A DNA stretch of 64,000 bases from Woeseiaceae bacterium (GTDB lineage Bacteria; Pseudomonadota; Gammaproteobacteria; Steroidobacterales; Woeseiaceae): positions 96,847 through 160,846 of the forward strand of contig JABDOQ010000082.1 of the NCBI GenBank assembly GCA_013043165.1. Reading direction: 5' to 3'. Below are positions 19,413-26,930 of the stretch, piece after piece; the first letter of the stretch is position 1; each line of letters opens with the position of its first letter. The position numbers and the translations under genes were made by a program. A model generated the notes under the pieces. It saw only the letters and a program-made list of their open reading frames with translations. It was not told where the DNA came from and did not search any database.

Positions 19413-19930
19413 CCGACAGTCGGCGCATTCTCGGCATCGACCCGGGTTCACGCCTGACCGGCTTTGGCGTGCTCGACTTTCAGGGTGACACGCCGGCCTA
19501 CGTGGCCAGCGGCACAGTCAAGAGCGCGGATGGTGCATTTGCGGATCGACTCCGGCAAATATTCGATTCGGTCGGCGGGATCGTGCAGGAATTCCAGCCG
19601 GATATCGTCGTGTTCGAGAGCGTGTTTATGCACAAAAACGCGGGCAGCGCCCTGAAACTCGGTCACGCGCGTTCGGCGGCAATATGCGCGACGTTCGCGC
19701 ACAAGCTCGAGGTATTCGAATATGCGCCTCGCGAGATCAAACAAGCCGTTGTCGGCACGGGTGCGGCGACCAAGGAGCAGGTCCAGCACATGGTCGTGTC
19801 GATCCTGAAGCTCGGCGGCACACCTGCGCCAGATGCTGCCGACGCGCTTGCGGCGGCGCTGTGCCACGGCAACCAGCGGCGCATGCGCGCGCGGCTCGGC
19901 AGCCGCAGCGTGACTGTGGGTCGACGATGA
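19409..19930 (+). CDS. ruvC: Crossover junction endodeoxyribonuclease RuvC
   Basis: RuvC cuts Holliday junctions in recombination repair. The 173-residue protein has the RNase H-like fold with acidic active-site residues seen in [13 protein letters not shown] (Asp), VVFESVFM (Glu) and the C-terminal [14 protein letters not shown] (Asp pair). The start is TTG at 19409 overlapping the yebC stop; no ATG lies near the conserved N-terminus. The stop overlaps the ruvA ATG. Confidence 0.96.
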   Translation: MTDSRRILGIDPGSRLTGFGVLDFQGDTPAYVASGTVKSADGAFADRLRQIFDSVGGIVQEFQPDIVVFESVFMHKNAGSALKLGHARSAAICATFAHKLEVFEYAPREIKQAVVGTGAATKEQVQHMVVSILKLGGTPAPDAADALAAALCHGNQRRMRARLGSRSVTVGRR

Positions 19931-20517
19931 TCGGATCATTGCGCGGACGTTTGCTCTCGAAACAGGCGCCGCGAATCGTCATCGATTGCAATGGTGTCGG
20001 CTACGAGGTCGAGACGCCGATGTCTACATTTCTCGATTTGCCCGCAGCCGGCACTGAGTTGTTTCTGCATACGCATTTGCTGGTGCGCGAGGACGCTCAG
20101 ATCCTCTACGGGTTTGCCACCGAAGACGAGCGCCTGCTGTTCCGAACGCTCCTCAAGGTCAATCGGGTCGGTGCAAAAATGGCGCTGGGCGTTTTGTCAG
20201 CGATGACCGCCGGCGACTTCCGGCGTTGTGTCGAGTTCGAAGACACGACGACGCTCTCTAAAATTCCCGGTGTCGGCAAGAAGACGGCAGAGAGATTGAT
20301 CATCGAGATGCGCGATCGTATCGACAAGGTCGCGCCCATGGCGGCAGGTGCTGCGCCGCCAGGCGCCGGGGCCAGTGCACGTAGCGAGGCATTTGATGCA
20401 TTGGTCTCGCTCGGCTACAAGCCGAACGAAGTCAACAAGCTGATTGCTAAACTGGATACGGACAAAATGTCAGCCGAGAGCATCATTCGGCAGGCTCTGA
20501 AACAGGCGGCGCACTAG
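19927..20517 (+). CDS. ruvA: Holliday junction DNA helicase subunit RuvA
   Basis: RuvA binds the four-way junction and loads RuvB for branch migration. The real start is the ATG at 19927 ([10 protein letters not shown]), which overlaps the ruvC stop as ATGA; the track extends the frame upstream to 19684 without support. The 196-residue product has the OB-fold start, two helix-hairpin-helix motifs (LLKVNRVGAKMALGVLS and LSKIPGVGKKTAERLI) and a C-terminal domain III (EAFDALVSLGYKPNEVNK) that contacts RuvB. Confidence 0.97.
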   Translation: MIGSLRGRLLSKQAPRIVIDCNGVGYEVETPMSTFLDLPAAGTELFLHTHLLVREDAQILYGFATEDERLLFRTLLKVNRVGAKMALGVLSAMTAGDFRRCVEFEDTTTLSKIPGVGKKTAERLIIEMRDRIDKVAPMAAGAAPPGAGASARSEAFDALVSLGYKPNEVNKLIAKLDTDKMSAESIIRQALKQAAH

Positions 20518-21564
20518 ATGTCGGGAATTGAGCAAGATCGACTGACCAGCGCCGAGCCGGCGCCCGAGGACAAGGCGTTTGATCGGGCGATACGACCGAA
20601 GTCGCTGAATGATTACGGTGGGCAGCCCGGCGTGAAGCAACAAATGGAGGTCTTTATCGAGGCCGCCAGGCGGCGCAGCGAGGCGCTGGATCACGTCCTG
20701 ATCTTCGGACCACCCGGGCTGGGCAAGACGACTTTGGCGCACATCGTCGCCAATGAGATGGGCGTAAACCTGCGGCACACGTCGGGCCCGGTCCTGGAGC
20801 GGCAGGGGGATCTCGCGGCGCTGCTGACCAATCTCGAACCGAACGACGTGCTTTTCATCGATGAAATTCACCGCCTGAGCCCGGTAGTCGAGGAAGTGTT
20901 GTATCCGGCGATGGAGGATTTTCAGCTCGATATCATGATTGGCGAGGGACCGGCCGCGCGCTCGATCAAGCTCGACGTGCCGCCCTTCACCCTGGTCGGC
21001 GCGACCACGCGGGCCGGGTTGCTGACGTCTCCACTGCGCGATCGCTTCGGCATCGTACAGCGTCTCGAGTTCTATTCGAGTCGCGACCTCGAATCCATCG
21101 TTAATCGATCGGCCCGCATATTGGATCTTCCCATTGAAGAAGAAGGCGCCACGGCGATCGCCACGCGCTCACGGGGCACGCCGCGTATTGCCAATCGGCT
21201 GCTGCGCAGGGTACGAGACTTTGCAGAAGTGGAGGGCGACGGCGTCGTGACAGGCAAGGTCGCGGAAGGTGCAATGGATGTTCTGCAGGTCGATCCGCAC
21301 GGTTTTGACGCGATGGATCGGCGCCTGCTGCTGACCATTATCGAGAAATTCGACGGTGGCCCGGTTGGCATCGAGAGCCTGGCGGCGGCCATCGGTGAGG
21401 AGCGCGGTAATATTGAAGATGTCGTTGAGCCCTTCCTGATCCAGCAGGGATTCATGATGCGGACCGCACGCGGCAGGGTAGCGACCAGGAATGCCTACCT
21501 GCACTTCGGACTCACGCCACCGGCGACTTCAGCGAATCAGGAGTTACCGTTTGACCGAAGCTGA
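20518..21564 (+). CDS. ruvB: Holliday junction branch-migration ATPase RuvB
   Basis: A hexameric AAA+ motor that drives branch migration with RuvA. The 348-residue protein has Walker [14 protein letters not shown], Walker B LFIDEIHR, sensor region [19 protein letters not shown] with the arginine finger, and a C-terminal winged helix. Its ATG follows the ruvA stop with no gap, so translation is probably coupled. Confidence 0.98.
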   Translation: MSGIEQDRLTSAEPAPEDKAFDRAIRPKSLNDYGGQPGVKQQMEVFIEAARRRSEALDHVLIFGPPGLGKTTLAHIVANEMGVNLRHTSGPVLERQGDLAALLTNLEPNDVLFIDEIHRLSPVVEEVLYPAMEDFQLDIMIGEGPAARSIKLDVPPFTLVGATTRAGLLTSPLRDRFGIVQRLEFYSSRDLESIVNRSARILDLPIEEEGATAIATRSRGTPRIANRLLRRVRDFAEVEGDGVVTGKVAEGAMDVLQVDPHGFDAMDRRLLLTIIEKFDGGPVGIESLAAAIGEERGNIEDVVEPFLIQQGFMMRTARGRVATRNAYLHFGLTPPATSANQELPFDRS

Positions 21565-21973
21565 CGCGAAACCCTTCCAGTGGCCGGTGCGCGTTTACTA
21601 CGAGGATACGGATGCTCAGGGCGTTGTTTACTATGCCAACTATTTTCGATTCCTCGAGCGCGCTCGCACCGAATGGTTGCGATCGCTCGGCGTTGACATG
21701 GTGGCGCTAATGCACGACGAGCGCCGCATTTTTGTTGTTGCCGAAGTGCAGGCGCGCTTTCTTGCGCCCGCGCGGCTCAGTGACCAGTTGATCGTGACCG
21801 CGCGGCTCAAGAAGCTGACGAGAGTGTCATTCGACATCGAACAGAATATCTATCGTGACAGCGTCGATGGCGAAATACTTATTGCATCCAATGTTAAAGC
21901 CGCGTATCTGGACGCTGATACGATGCGGCCGAAACGAATTCCACTTTCCTTATTCGGGGAACAGACAACATGA
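21551..21973 (+). CDS. ybgC: Tol-Pal-associated acyl-CoA thioesterase YbgC
   Basis: A hotdog-fold thioesterase of the 4-hydroxybenzoyl-CoA thioesterase family that sits at the head of tol-pal operons. The active-site segment [24 protein letters not shown] is seen near the N-terminus. The chosen start is the TTG at 21551, inside the end of ruvB, giving 140 residues, close to the usual length; the track start at 21491 would add a non-conserved piece. The stop overlaps tolQ (ATGA). Confidence 0.92.
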   Translation: MTEADAKPFQWPVRVYYEDTDAQGVVYYANYFRFLERARTEWLRSLGVDMVALMHDERRIFVVAEVQARFLAPARLSDQLIVTARLKKLTRVSFDIEQNIYRDSVDGEILIASNVKAAYLDADTMRPKRIPLSLFGEQTT

Positions 21974-22656
21974 CTGGAGATATGTCCGTAATCGGACTTT
22001 TGCTGGAAGCGAGCCTACCGGTGCAGGTCGTGATACTGCTGCTGGTCATTGCGTCGCTCGTGTCCTGGACCATTATTTTCACCAAGCGCCGACTGTTGCG
22101 GCGGACGACGCATGCCTCGGACGAGTTCGAGGCGGCGTTCTGGTCGGGCGGTGACATGAATACGCTCTATAGCAGCGCGACGCGAGCCAAAGGCGGCAGT
22201 GTCGGCATGTCGAGCATCTTCGAGGCCGGTTTCCGGGAATTCAATCGCGCGCTGCAGGCTGGCGGCAGCAGCACCGACAAGATCATCGAAGAATGCCGGC
22301 GCGCCATGCGCGTCGCCCAGATGCGCGAAGTTGATCGCCTCGAGCAAAGCCTCGCGACGCTCGCGACTATCGGCTCGACGAGCCCCTACGTCGGCCTGTT
22401 CGGCACGGTGTGGGGCATCATGGTTGCCTTCATCGAGATCGGCAACCAGCAGACGGCAACGCTGGCCGTCGTTGCGCCGCCGATCGCCGAGGCGCTGATC
22501 GCCACGGCCATGGGCCTGTTTGCTGCGATCCCGGCCGTCATCGCCTATAACCGTTATGCCGACAAGGTGGTGCGCCTCGAATATCGCTACGACGGCTTCT
22601 CGGAAGAATTCGCGAGCATCCTGCAGCGGCACGCTCGCGCCAAACAGGGAGCCTGA
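21970..22656 (+). CDS. tolQ: Tol-Pal system protein TolQ
   Basis: An inner-membrane proton-channel subunit of the Tol-Pal machine, homologous to ExbB and MotA. The 228-residue protein has a first helix near the N-terminus (VVILLLVIASLVSWTIIFTKRRLL) and two later helices bearing the conserved GLFGTVWGIMVAF and APPIAEALIATAMGLFAAIPAVIAYN. It follows ybgC with overlap and precedes tolR by one base. Confidence 0.97.
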   Translation: MTGDMSVIGLLLEASLPVQVVILLLVIASLVSWTIIFTKRRLLRRTTHASDEFEAAFWSGGDMNTLYSSATRAKGGSVGMSSIFEAGFREFNRALQAGGSSTDKIIEECRRAMRVAQMREVDRLEQSLATLATIGSTSPYVGLFGTVWGIMVAFIEIGNQQTATLAVVAPPIAEALIATAMGLFAAIPAVIAYNRYADKVVRLEYRYDGFSEEFASILQRHARAKQGA

Positions 22657-22657
22657 G

Positions 22658-23101
22658 ATGCCTGCTTCAGTGAAAAAGCGCAAACTCATGGCCGAAATCA
22701 ACGTCGTGCCGTATATCGACGTGATGCTTGTGCTGCTGATCATATTCATGGTCACGGCACCGCTGTTGACGCAGGGCATCGAGGTCGAGCTGCCCAAGGC
22801 CAATGCCGAGCCGATCGAATCTGTGCCGGACCACGACCCGCTGGTCGTGAGCGTGGATGCCGAGGGCAATCTCTACATCAACGCAGGTGACGATGAAGAC
22901 AAACCGTCTTCTGGCAAGAAGATCGTCACGATTGTCTCTGTGGTACTCGGGGAAAAGCCGGCGACGCCGGTGTTCGTCAAGGCAGACCGTGCCGTGCCGT
23001 ACGGGAACGTCGTCGGCGCCATGGTGCTGCTGCAGCAGGCCGGCGCCAATAACATCGGCTTCGTCACCGATCCGCTGGATACTTACCCGGTCCCGGAGTA
23101 A
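22658..23101 (+). CDS. tolR: Tol-Pal system protein TolR
   Basis: A single-helix inner-membrane protein that works with TolQ to harvest proton motive force. The ATG at 22658 (MPASVKKRKLMAEINVVPYI) is chosen over the track start. The single transmembrane helix DVMLVLLIIFMVTAPLL contains the conserved proton-carrying aspartate at its start, and a periplasmic domain follows, ending FVTDPLDTYPVPE. Length is 147 residues. Confidence 0.96.
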   Translation: MPASVKKRKLMAEINVVPYIDVMLVLLIIFMVTAPLLTQGIEVELPKANAEPIESVPDHDPLVVSVDAEGNLYINAGDDEDKPSSGKKIVTIVSVVLGEKPATPVFVKADRAVPYGNVVGAMVLLQQAGANNIGFVTDPLDTYPVPE

Positions 23102-23109
23102 TCGACCGC

Positions 23110-23961
23110 GTGCTTCGCGACTCTCACAACATCATTCCGGCCAGCCTGGCCGTGCTGCTGCACGTGCTGATCCTCGGTTCCATGATCGCGGCCTACGACC
23201 TGGCTAGGCCGACGCCGTTCACGCCGCTGGCCGTGCAGGCGACGCTCGTCACCGAGATTCCCGAAGTCACTCCGCCCCGCGCGGTTGAGCCCGAACCCGA
23301 GCCCGAACCCGTCGTGGAAGATCCTGAGCCCGAGCCCGAACCGATCGTGGAAGAGCCCGAACCGGAACCGGACAACAGCGAGGAGCTGCGACGCGAGGCG
23401 GAGGAGGAAAAGCGCCGGCTCGACGCGCTGCTCGAAAAACAGCGCCTGGAGAAGATCCGTCAGCAGGAAGAGGCCGAGCGCAAGAAAAAAGAGAAGGAAG
23501 AGGAAGAGCGCAGGAAACGCGAGGAAGAGGAAAAGGAAAAAAAGCGCATCGAGGCCGAGAAACAGCGCGAGGAAGACATCCGCCGGCAGCGCGAGGAGAA
23601 CGAGCGGCTGCGGCGCGAATTGGAGGCGGAACAGCGCCAGGACGAGATCGATGCGGAATCGGATCGGCTCGCGGCCATAGATTCGGGCCAGCTGGCCGTG
23701 TACCAGGCGATGATTCAGCAGAGGATTTACCGCAACTGGAAGGTGCCCGCCAGCGCCCAGGACGACCTGTCTTGCTCGGTTCGGGTACGCCAGGCACGCG
23801 GTGGTCACGTGCTTGGTGTATCTTTCGTGCGCTGTAACGGTGATGAAGCCGTCAAACGGTCCATCGAGGCAGCTATTTTGCGGTCTTCGCCGCTGCCGGA
23901 CCCGCCGGAGCCGAATCTGTTCGACCCCAACATATTGTTAAACTTAAGCAAACAGCAATAG
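23110..23961 (+). CDS. tolA: Tol-Pal system protein TolA
   Basis: TolA spans the periplasm from TolQR to Pal and TolB. It has an N-terminal membrane anchor (IPASLAVLLHVLILGSMIAAY), a glutamate/proline-rich segment, a long charged helical domain of Glu/Lys/Arg (about residues 90-185), and a C-terminal globular domain with two cysteines (LSCSVRVRQ, FVRCNGDEAV) and a short extension. The 283 residues are shorter than E. coli TolA (about 420) because the helical domain is shorter. Start is GTG at 23110. Confidence 0.92.
   Translation: MLRDSHNIIPASLAVLLHVLILGSMIAAYDLARPTPFTPLAVQATLVTEIPEVTPPRAVEPEPEPEPVVEDPEPEPEPIVEEPEPEPDNSEELRREAEEEKRRLDALLEKQRLEKIRQQEEAERKKKEKEEEERRKREEEEKEKKRIEAEKQREEDIRRQREENERLRRELEAEQRQDEIDAESDRLAAIDSGQLAVYQAMIQQRIYRNWKVPASAQDDLSCSVRVRQARGGHVLGVSFVRCNGDEAVKRSIEAAILRSSPLPDPPEPNLFDPNILLNLSKQQ
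23287..23370 (+). repeat. Glu-Pro repeat tract in TolA
   Basis: A tract of imperfect GAGCCC/GAACCC hexamers codes for EPEPEPEP-type sequence interrupted by VVED and IVEE spacers. It forms a stiff extended linker after the membrane anchor, as in TonB. Such tracts may vary in copy number between strains. Confidence 0.7.
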
Positions 23962-23989
23962 GTCAGAAACGACAAGCAAAGAGGACATT

Positions 23990-25288
23990 GTGCTGAACAG
24001 ACTCAAATTTAGCCTGGCCATACTGGTGTTCGTGGCCGGAAGCAGCTACGCGGAGCTCGTCATCGACGTCCAGGGCGTTGCCCAGCCGACTCCTGTCGCG
24101 ATCGTGCCGTTCGGCTGGGAGGGCAGCGGCGCTGCAATGCCGCTCGACGTGGCCGCCGTGATCACGAGCGACCTCAGGCGCAGCGGGCGATTCGAGCCCA
24201 TTCCCGAGAGCAAGATGCTGCAGAAGCCGACCAGCGGTGCCGATGTCGATTTCCAGGACTGGAGCTTCGTCGGTGTCGAGGCGGTTGTCGTTGGCAGCGT
24301 TACGCAAAGCGGCGCAAATGACTATACGCTGCAGTTCCAGCTATTCGACGTGTTCGGCCGCAGGCAGCTGCTCGGCTATCGCATGCCGGCCACTCGCGGC
24401 ACGATGCGTGAGGCCGCTCACAGGGCGGCTGACATGATTTACGAGAAGCTGACCGGCATCAAGGGTGTGTTTGGCACCAAGGTGGCCTACGTGACAGCGG
24501 CGGAGCAGGGGCAGAAGCGCCTCTACTCGCTGATCGTGTCCGACCAGGATGGCGAGAACGAATACACGATCATGGAGAGCAACAATCCAATCATGTCGCC
24601 CGCCTGGTCACCGGACAGCCGGCAGCTTGCCTACGTTTCTTTTGAAGACAACAAGTCCTCGATTTTCGTGCAGACGCTCAGGAGCGGTAACCGCTTCAAG
24701 GTCTCGAGCAAGCCCGGCATAAACGGGGCGCCGTCATTTTCGCCCGATGGCCGCAAACTCGTTGTGACGCTCGGCGGGATCGAGGGCAACCTCGACATCT
24801 ACACGCTGGATATCACATCGCGACAGCTGCAGCGGCTGACGACTCACCGCGCTATCGATACCGAGGGCACGTGGTCCCCGGATGGCCGATACATCTATTT
24901 CACGTCAGACCGGGCGGGCGGCCCGCAGGTCTACCGGGTTTCGGCAAAAGGTGGAACCCCTGAGCGTATTACCTTTGAGGGGAGTTATAATGCGCGGCCG
25001 CGCCTGTCACCGGACGGTACTCGAATGGCGATGGTGCATAACGATCGCGGCAATTACCGCATAGCCGTGATGGACCTGGCCCGCAAGGATCTGCTGGTGG
25101 TGTCGAGCGGCCAGCAGGATGAGAGCCCGAGCTTTGCGCCCAACAGCGATATTCTGATTTATGCGACGCGACAGGCTCGCAACGGTGTGCTGGAAACGGT
25201 ATCGGCGGACGGCCTCATTCGTCAAAAAATGGCCTCCGGGCGCGGCGACGTAAGAGAACCGGTCTGGTCGCCGTTTCCACGCTTTTAG
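23990..25288 (+). CDS. tolB: Tol-Pal system beta-propeller protein TolB
   Basis: A periplasmic protein that binds Pal and TolA. It starts with GTG at 23990 after GAGGA, and has a signal peptide (LNRLKFSLAILVFVAGSSYA). A small N-terminal domain is followed by a six-blade propeller whose repeats are visible as SPAWSPDSRQLAYVS, APSFSPDGRKLVV, GTWSPDGRYIYFTSDR, RPRLSPDGTRMAMV and SPSFAPNSDILIYA. Length of 432 residues is normal. Confidence 0.97.
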   Translation: MLNRLKFSLAILVFVAGSSYAELVIDVQGVAQPTPVAIVPFGWEGSGAAMPLDVAAVITSDLRRSGRFEPIPESKMLQKPTSGADVDFQDWSFVGVEAVVVGSVTQSGANDYTLQFQLFDVFGRRQLLGYRMPATRGTMREAAHRAADMIYEKLTGIKGVFGTKVAYVTAAEQGQKRLYSLIVSDQDGENEYTIMESNNPIMSPAWSPDSRQLAYVSFEDNKSSIFVQTLRSGNRFKVSSKPGINGAPSFSPDGRKLVVTLGGIEGNLDIYTLDITSRQLQRLTTHRAIDTEGTWSPDGRYIYFTSDRAGGPQVYRVSAKGGTPERITFEGSYNARPRLSPDGTRMAMVHNDRGNYRIAVMDLARKDLLVVSSGQQDESPSFAPNSDILIYATRQARNGVLETVSADGLIRQKMASGRGDVREPVWSPFPRF

Positions 25289-25377
25289 ATACAATATTTT
25301 AGATTAAGTAATACGCATTATGCATTGTTTTTATTAACTTTTATTCGTCTTAAATGATGATACGCAAGGACTTACAG

Positions 25378-25893
25378 ATGTCTTATATTAAATTGCTTGC
25401 TGCCGGCCTCATGGCCGCTTTGCTGGTCGGTTGTTCCCAGCCCACGATTCCCGACCCCGAGCCGACGGATACCACTTACGGTGACAGCGGCGCGTCGACC
25501 GGCGGCATGGGTGATGGCGGCCTGGGTGCCGGCGAGTTTATTGAAGATCCTTCGGCGGGCGAGCTGGGGACCGTTATCTATTTCGACTTCGACTCATCCG
25601 AAGTGCGGCCGCAGGATCAGGACCTCGTATCGCGTCATGCCATGCAGCTGGGCCAAAACACGCGCCTCAGGGTTCGTCTGGAAGGCCATGCCGATGAGCG
25701 GGGTTCGCGCGAATACAATATCGGCCTTGGCGAGCGTCGCTCACAGGCGGTTCGGCAAATGCTGATGATCCAGGGCGTTTCCGGATCTCAAATTTCCACC
25801 GTGAGCTTTGGTGAGGAACGTCCGGCTTCGTTCGGCAGCGCCGAAATGGACTATGCCCAGAATCGTCGCGTCGAGATCCGGTACACCAATTAG
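25378..25893 (+). CDS. pal: Peptidoglycan-associated lipoprotein Pal
   Basis: An outer-membrane lipoprotein that anchors the outer membrane to peptidoglycan. The start is placed at the ATG encoding MSYIKLLAAGLMAALLVGC (25378), eight codons after the track start, because the lipobox LLVGC then sits at a normal distance and AAGGA lies upstream. The OmpA-like domain is clear: VIYFDFDSSEVRPQD, LEGHADERGSREYN, IGLGERRSQAV and NRRVEI. The AT-rich 65-base gap before it may hold an internal promoter. Confidence 0.96.
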   Translation: MSYIKLLAAGLMAALLVGCSQPTIPDPEPTDTTYGDSGASTGGMGDGGLGAGEFIEDPSAGELGTVIYFDFDSSEVRPQDQDLVSRHAMQLGQNTRLRVRLEGHADERGSREYNIGLGERRSQAVRQMLMIQGVSGSQISTVSFGEERPASFGSAEMDYAQNRRVEIRYTN

Positions 25894-25896
25894 TCG

Positions 25897-26670
25897 ATGA
25901 CGATGCGGACAAGGAAATTACTGCTGTTGCCGTTGCTGACAGCCCTCGCGGGATGTGAGTTGTTGCAGCCTGTTGACGACCCGACGCTTACAAAACTCGA
26001 TGAGTTGGAGCGCCGCATGCAGGCAATCGAACGCGTCATGCAAAACCAGAGCCTGGTGAACCTGTCGCAACAGGTGGGCACCCTGGAACGGCAAAACGAC
26101 GAAATCGTCGGCCGTCTGGAGGGGCTGGAACACGGCTCGGAGACTACGGCGGACCGGCAGCGGCAGCTTTACGCCGATCTCGATGCGCGCATTCAGCAGC
26201 TGGAGGCAGCATTGCGGTCACGAAATGCCGTCAGTGTAATGGAAGGCGGTACGCTGTCCCCTGGTCAGCTTCCCATGCCCGGGGGGTCGGATCGGGATAA
26301 CTACCAGGCCGCGTTCGAGCTCCTGAAACAACAACGCTACGAACCGGCCGCGATGGCTTTCGAGCAGTTCCTGGTCGCCTATCCGGACAGCGACCTCGCC
26401 GACAACGCCCAATACTGGTTGGCGGAGTCGTTCTATGTGACGCAGAAGTTCGATGAAGCCCTTGCTGCATTCGAGGTCGTGATCAAGGACTTTCCGCGCT
26501 CACGCAAAGTGCCGGACGCACTCTTGAAAATCGGCTACTGCAACTACGAACTCAAACGCTGGGATTCGGCGCGCGATTCGTTGCGGCGTGTGCAGGCCGA
26601 CTACCCGGAAACAACGGCCGCACGACTAGCGGGGCAAAGGCTAAAGCGTATGGGAGAAGAAGGCGTCTAG
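25897..26670 (+). CDS. cpoB: Cell division coordinator CpoB (YbgF)
   Basis: A periplasmic Tol-Pal partner that coordinates outer-membrane constriction with septal peptidoglycan synthesis. The 257-residue protein begins with a signal peptide that may carry a lipobox-like cysteine (LLTALAGCEL), then a coiled-coil trimerisation region (LDELERRMQAIERVMQNQ and on, about 25-110) and C-terminal TPR repeats (YQAAFELLKQQRYEPAAMAF, NAQYWLAESFYVTQKFDEAL). It lies three bases after pal and ends the operon. The possible lipoprotein modification is unusual for CpoB and uncertain. Confidence 0.94.
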   Translation: MTMRTRKLLLLPLLTALAGCELLQPVDDPTLTKLDELERRMQAIERVMQNQSLVNLSQQVGTLERQNDEIVGRLEGLEHGSETTADRQRQLYADLDARIQQLEAALRSRNAVSVMEGGTLSPGQLPMPGGSDRDNYQAAFELLKQQRYEPAAMAFEQFLVAYPDSDLADNAQYWLAESFYVTQKFDEALAAFEVVIKDFPRSRKVPDALLKIGYCNYELKRWDSARDSLRRVQADYPETTAARLAGQRLKRMGEEGV

Positions 26671-26771
26671 GTTTGTGAGGAGCCATTGCGGATGATGCTT
26701 GTCATTTGAAGTGTATCCGGTATCATGCCGCCGAAATTCCGATGGCATCCCCGCCATCCCGAGGTTCCAAA

Positions 26772-26846
26772 GGGGCGTTAGCTCAGAGGTAGAGCATTCG
26801 GCTTTTAACCGACTGGTCGTAGGTTCGATCCCTACACGCCCCACCA
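26772..26846 (+). tRNA. tRNA-Lys (anticodon UUU)
   Basis: The acceptor stem GGGGCGT pairs with ACGCCCC, the anticodon loop is CTTTTAA giving UUU, and the T arm contains GGTTCGATCC. The encoded 3' end is ACCA, so CCA is genomic. The gene follows cpoB, a position where tRNA-Lys is also found in other gammaproteobacteria. Confidence 0.96.
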
Positions 26847-26930
26847 CTTCATTGATTTCACCTAAAACAGGCGACGGCGCCGACAAGTGCCGTTATCATT
26901 CACCGTTTTCTGCACAGGGCCTTCTGCAAA

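Noticed and set aside
23287-23370. Repeat tract considered as a CRISPR or other DNA repeat
   Set aside because: The hexamers are in frame and encode the Glu-Pro linker of TolA; there are no spacers of constant length.
23083-23808. Minus-strand ORFs rich in Leu/Phe or Ser/Arg opposite tolA
   Set aside because: They mirror the Glu/Lys/Pro-rich helical region of TolA in the complementary frame; membrane-like composition is an artefact.
26772-26846. tRNA-Lys as an integration site for a mobile element
   Set aside because: No integrase gene or repeated tRNA 3' end was seen in the window; thrABC follows directly.
26847-26930. Possible threonine attenuator leader before thrA
   Set aside because: I looked for a short ORF rich in Thr/Ile codons followed by a terminator between the tRNA and thrA and saw none in the 84 bases.
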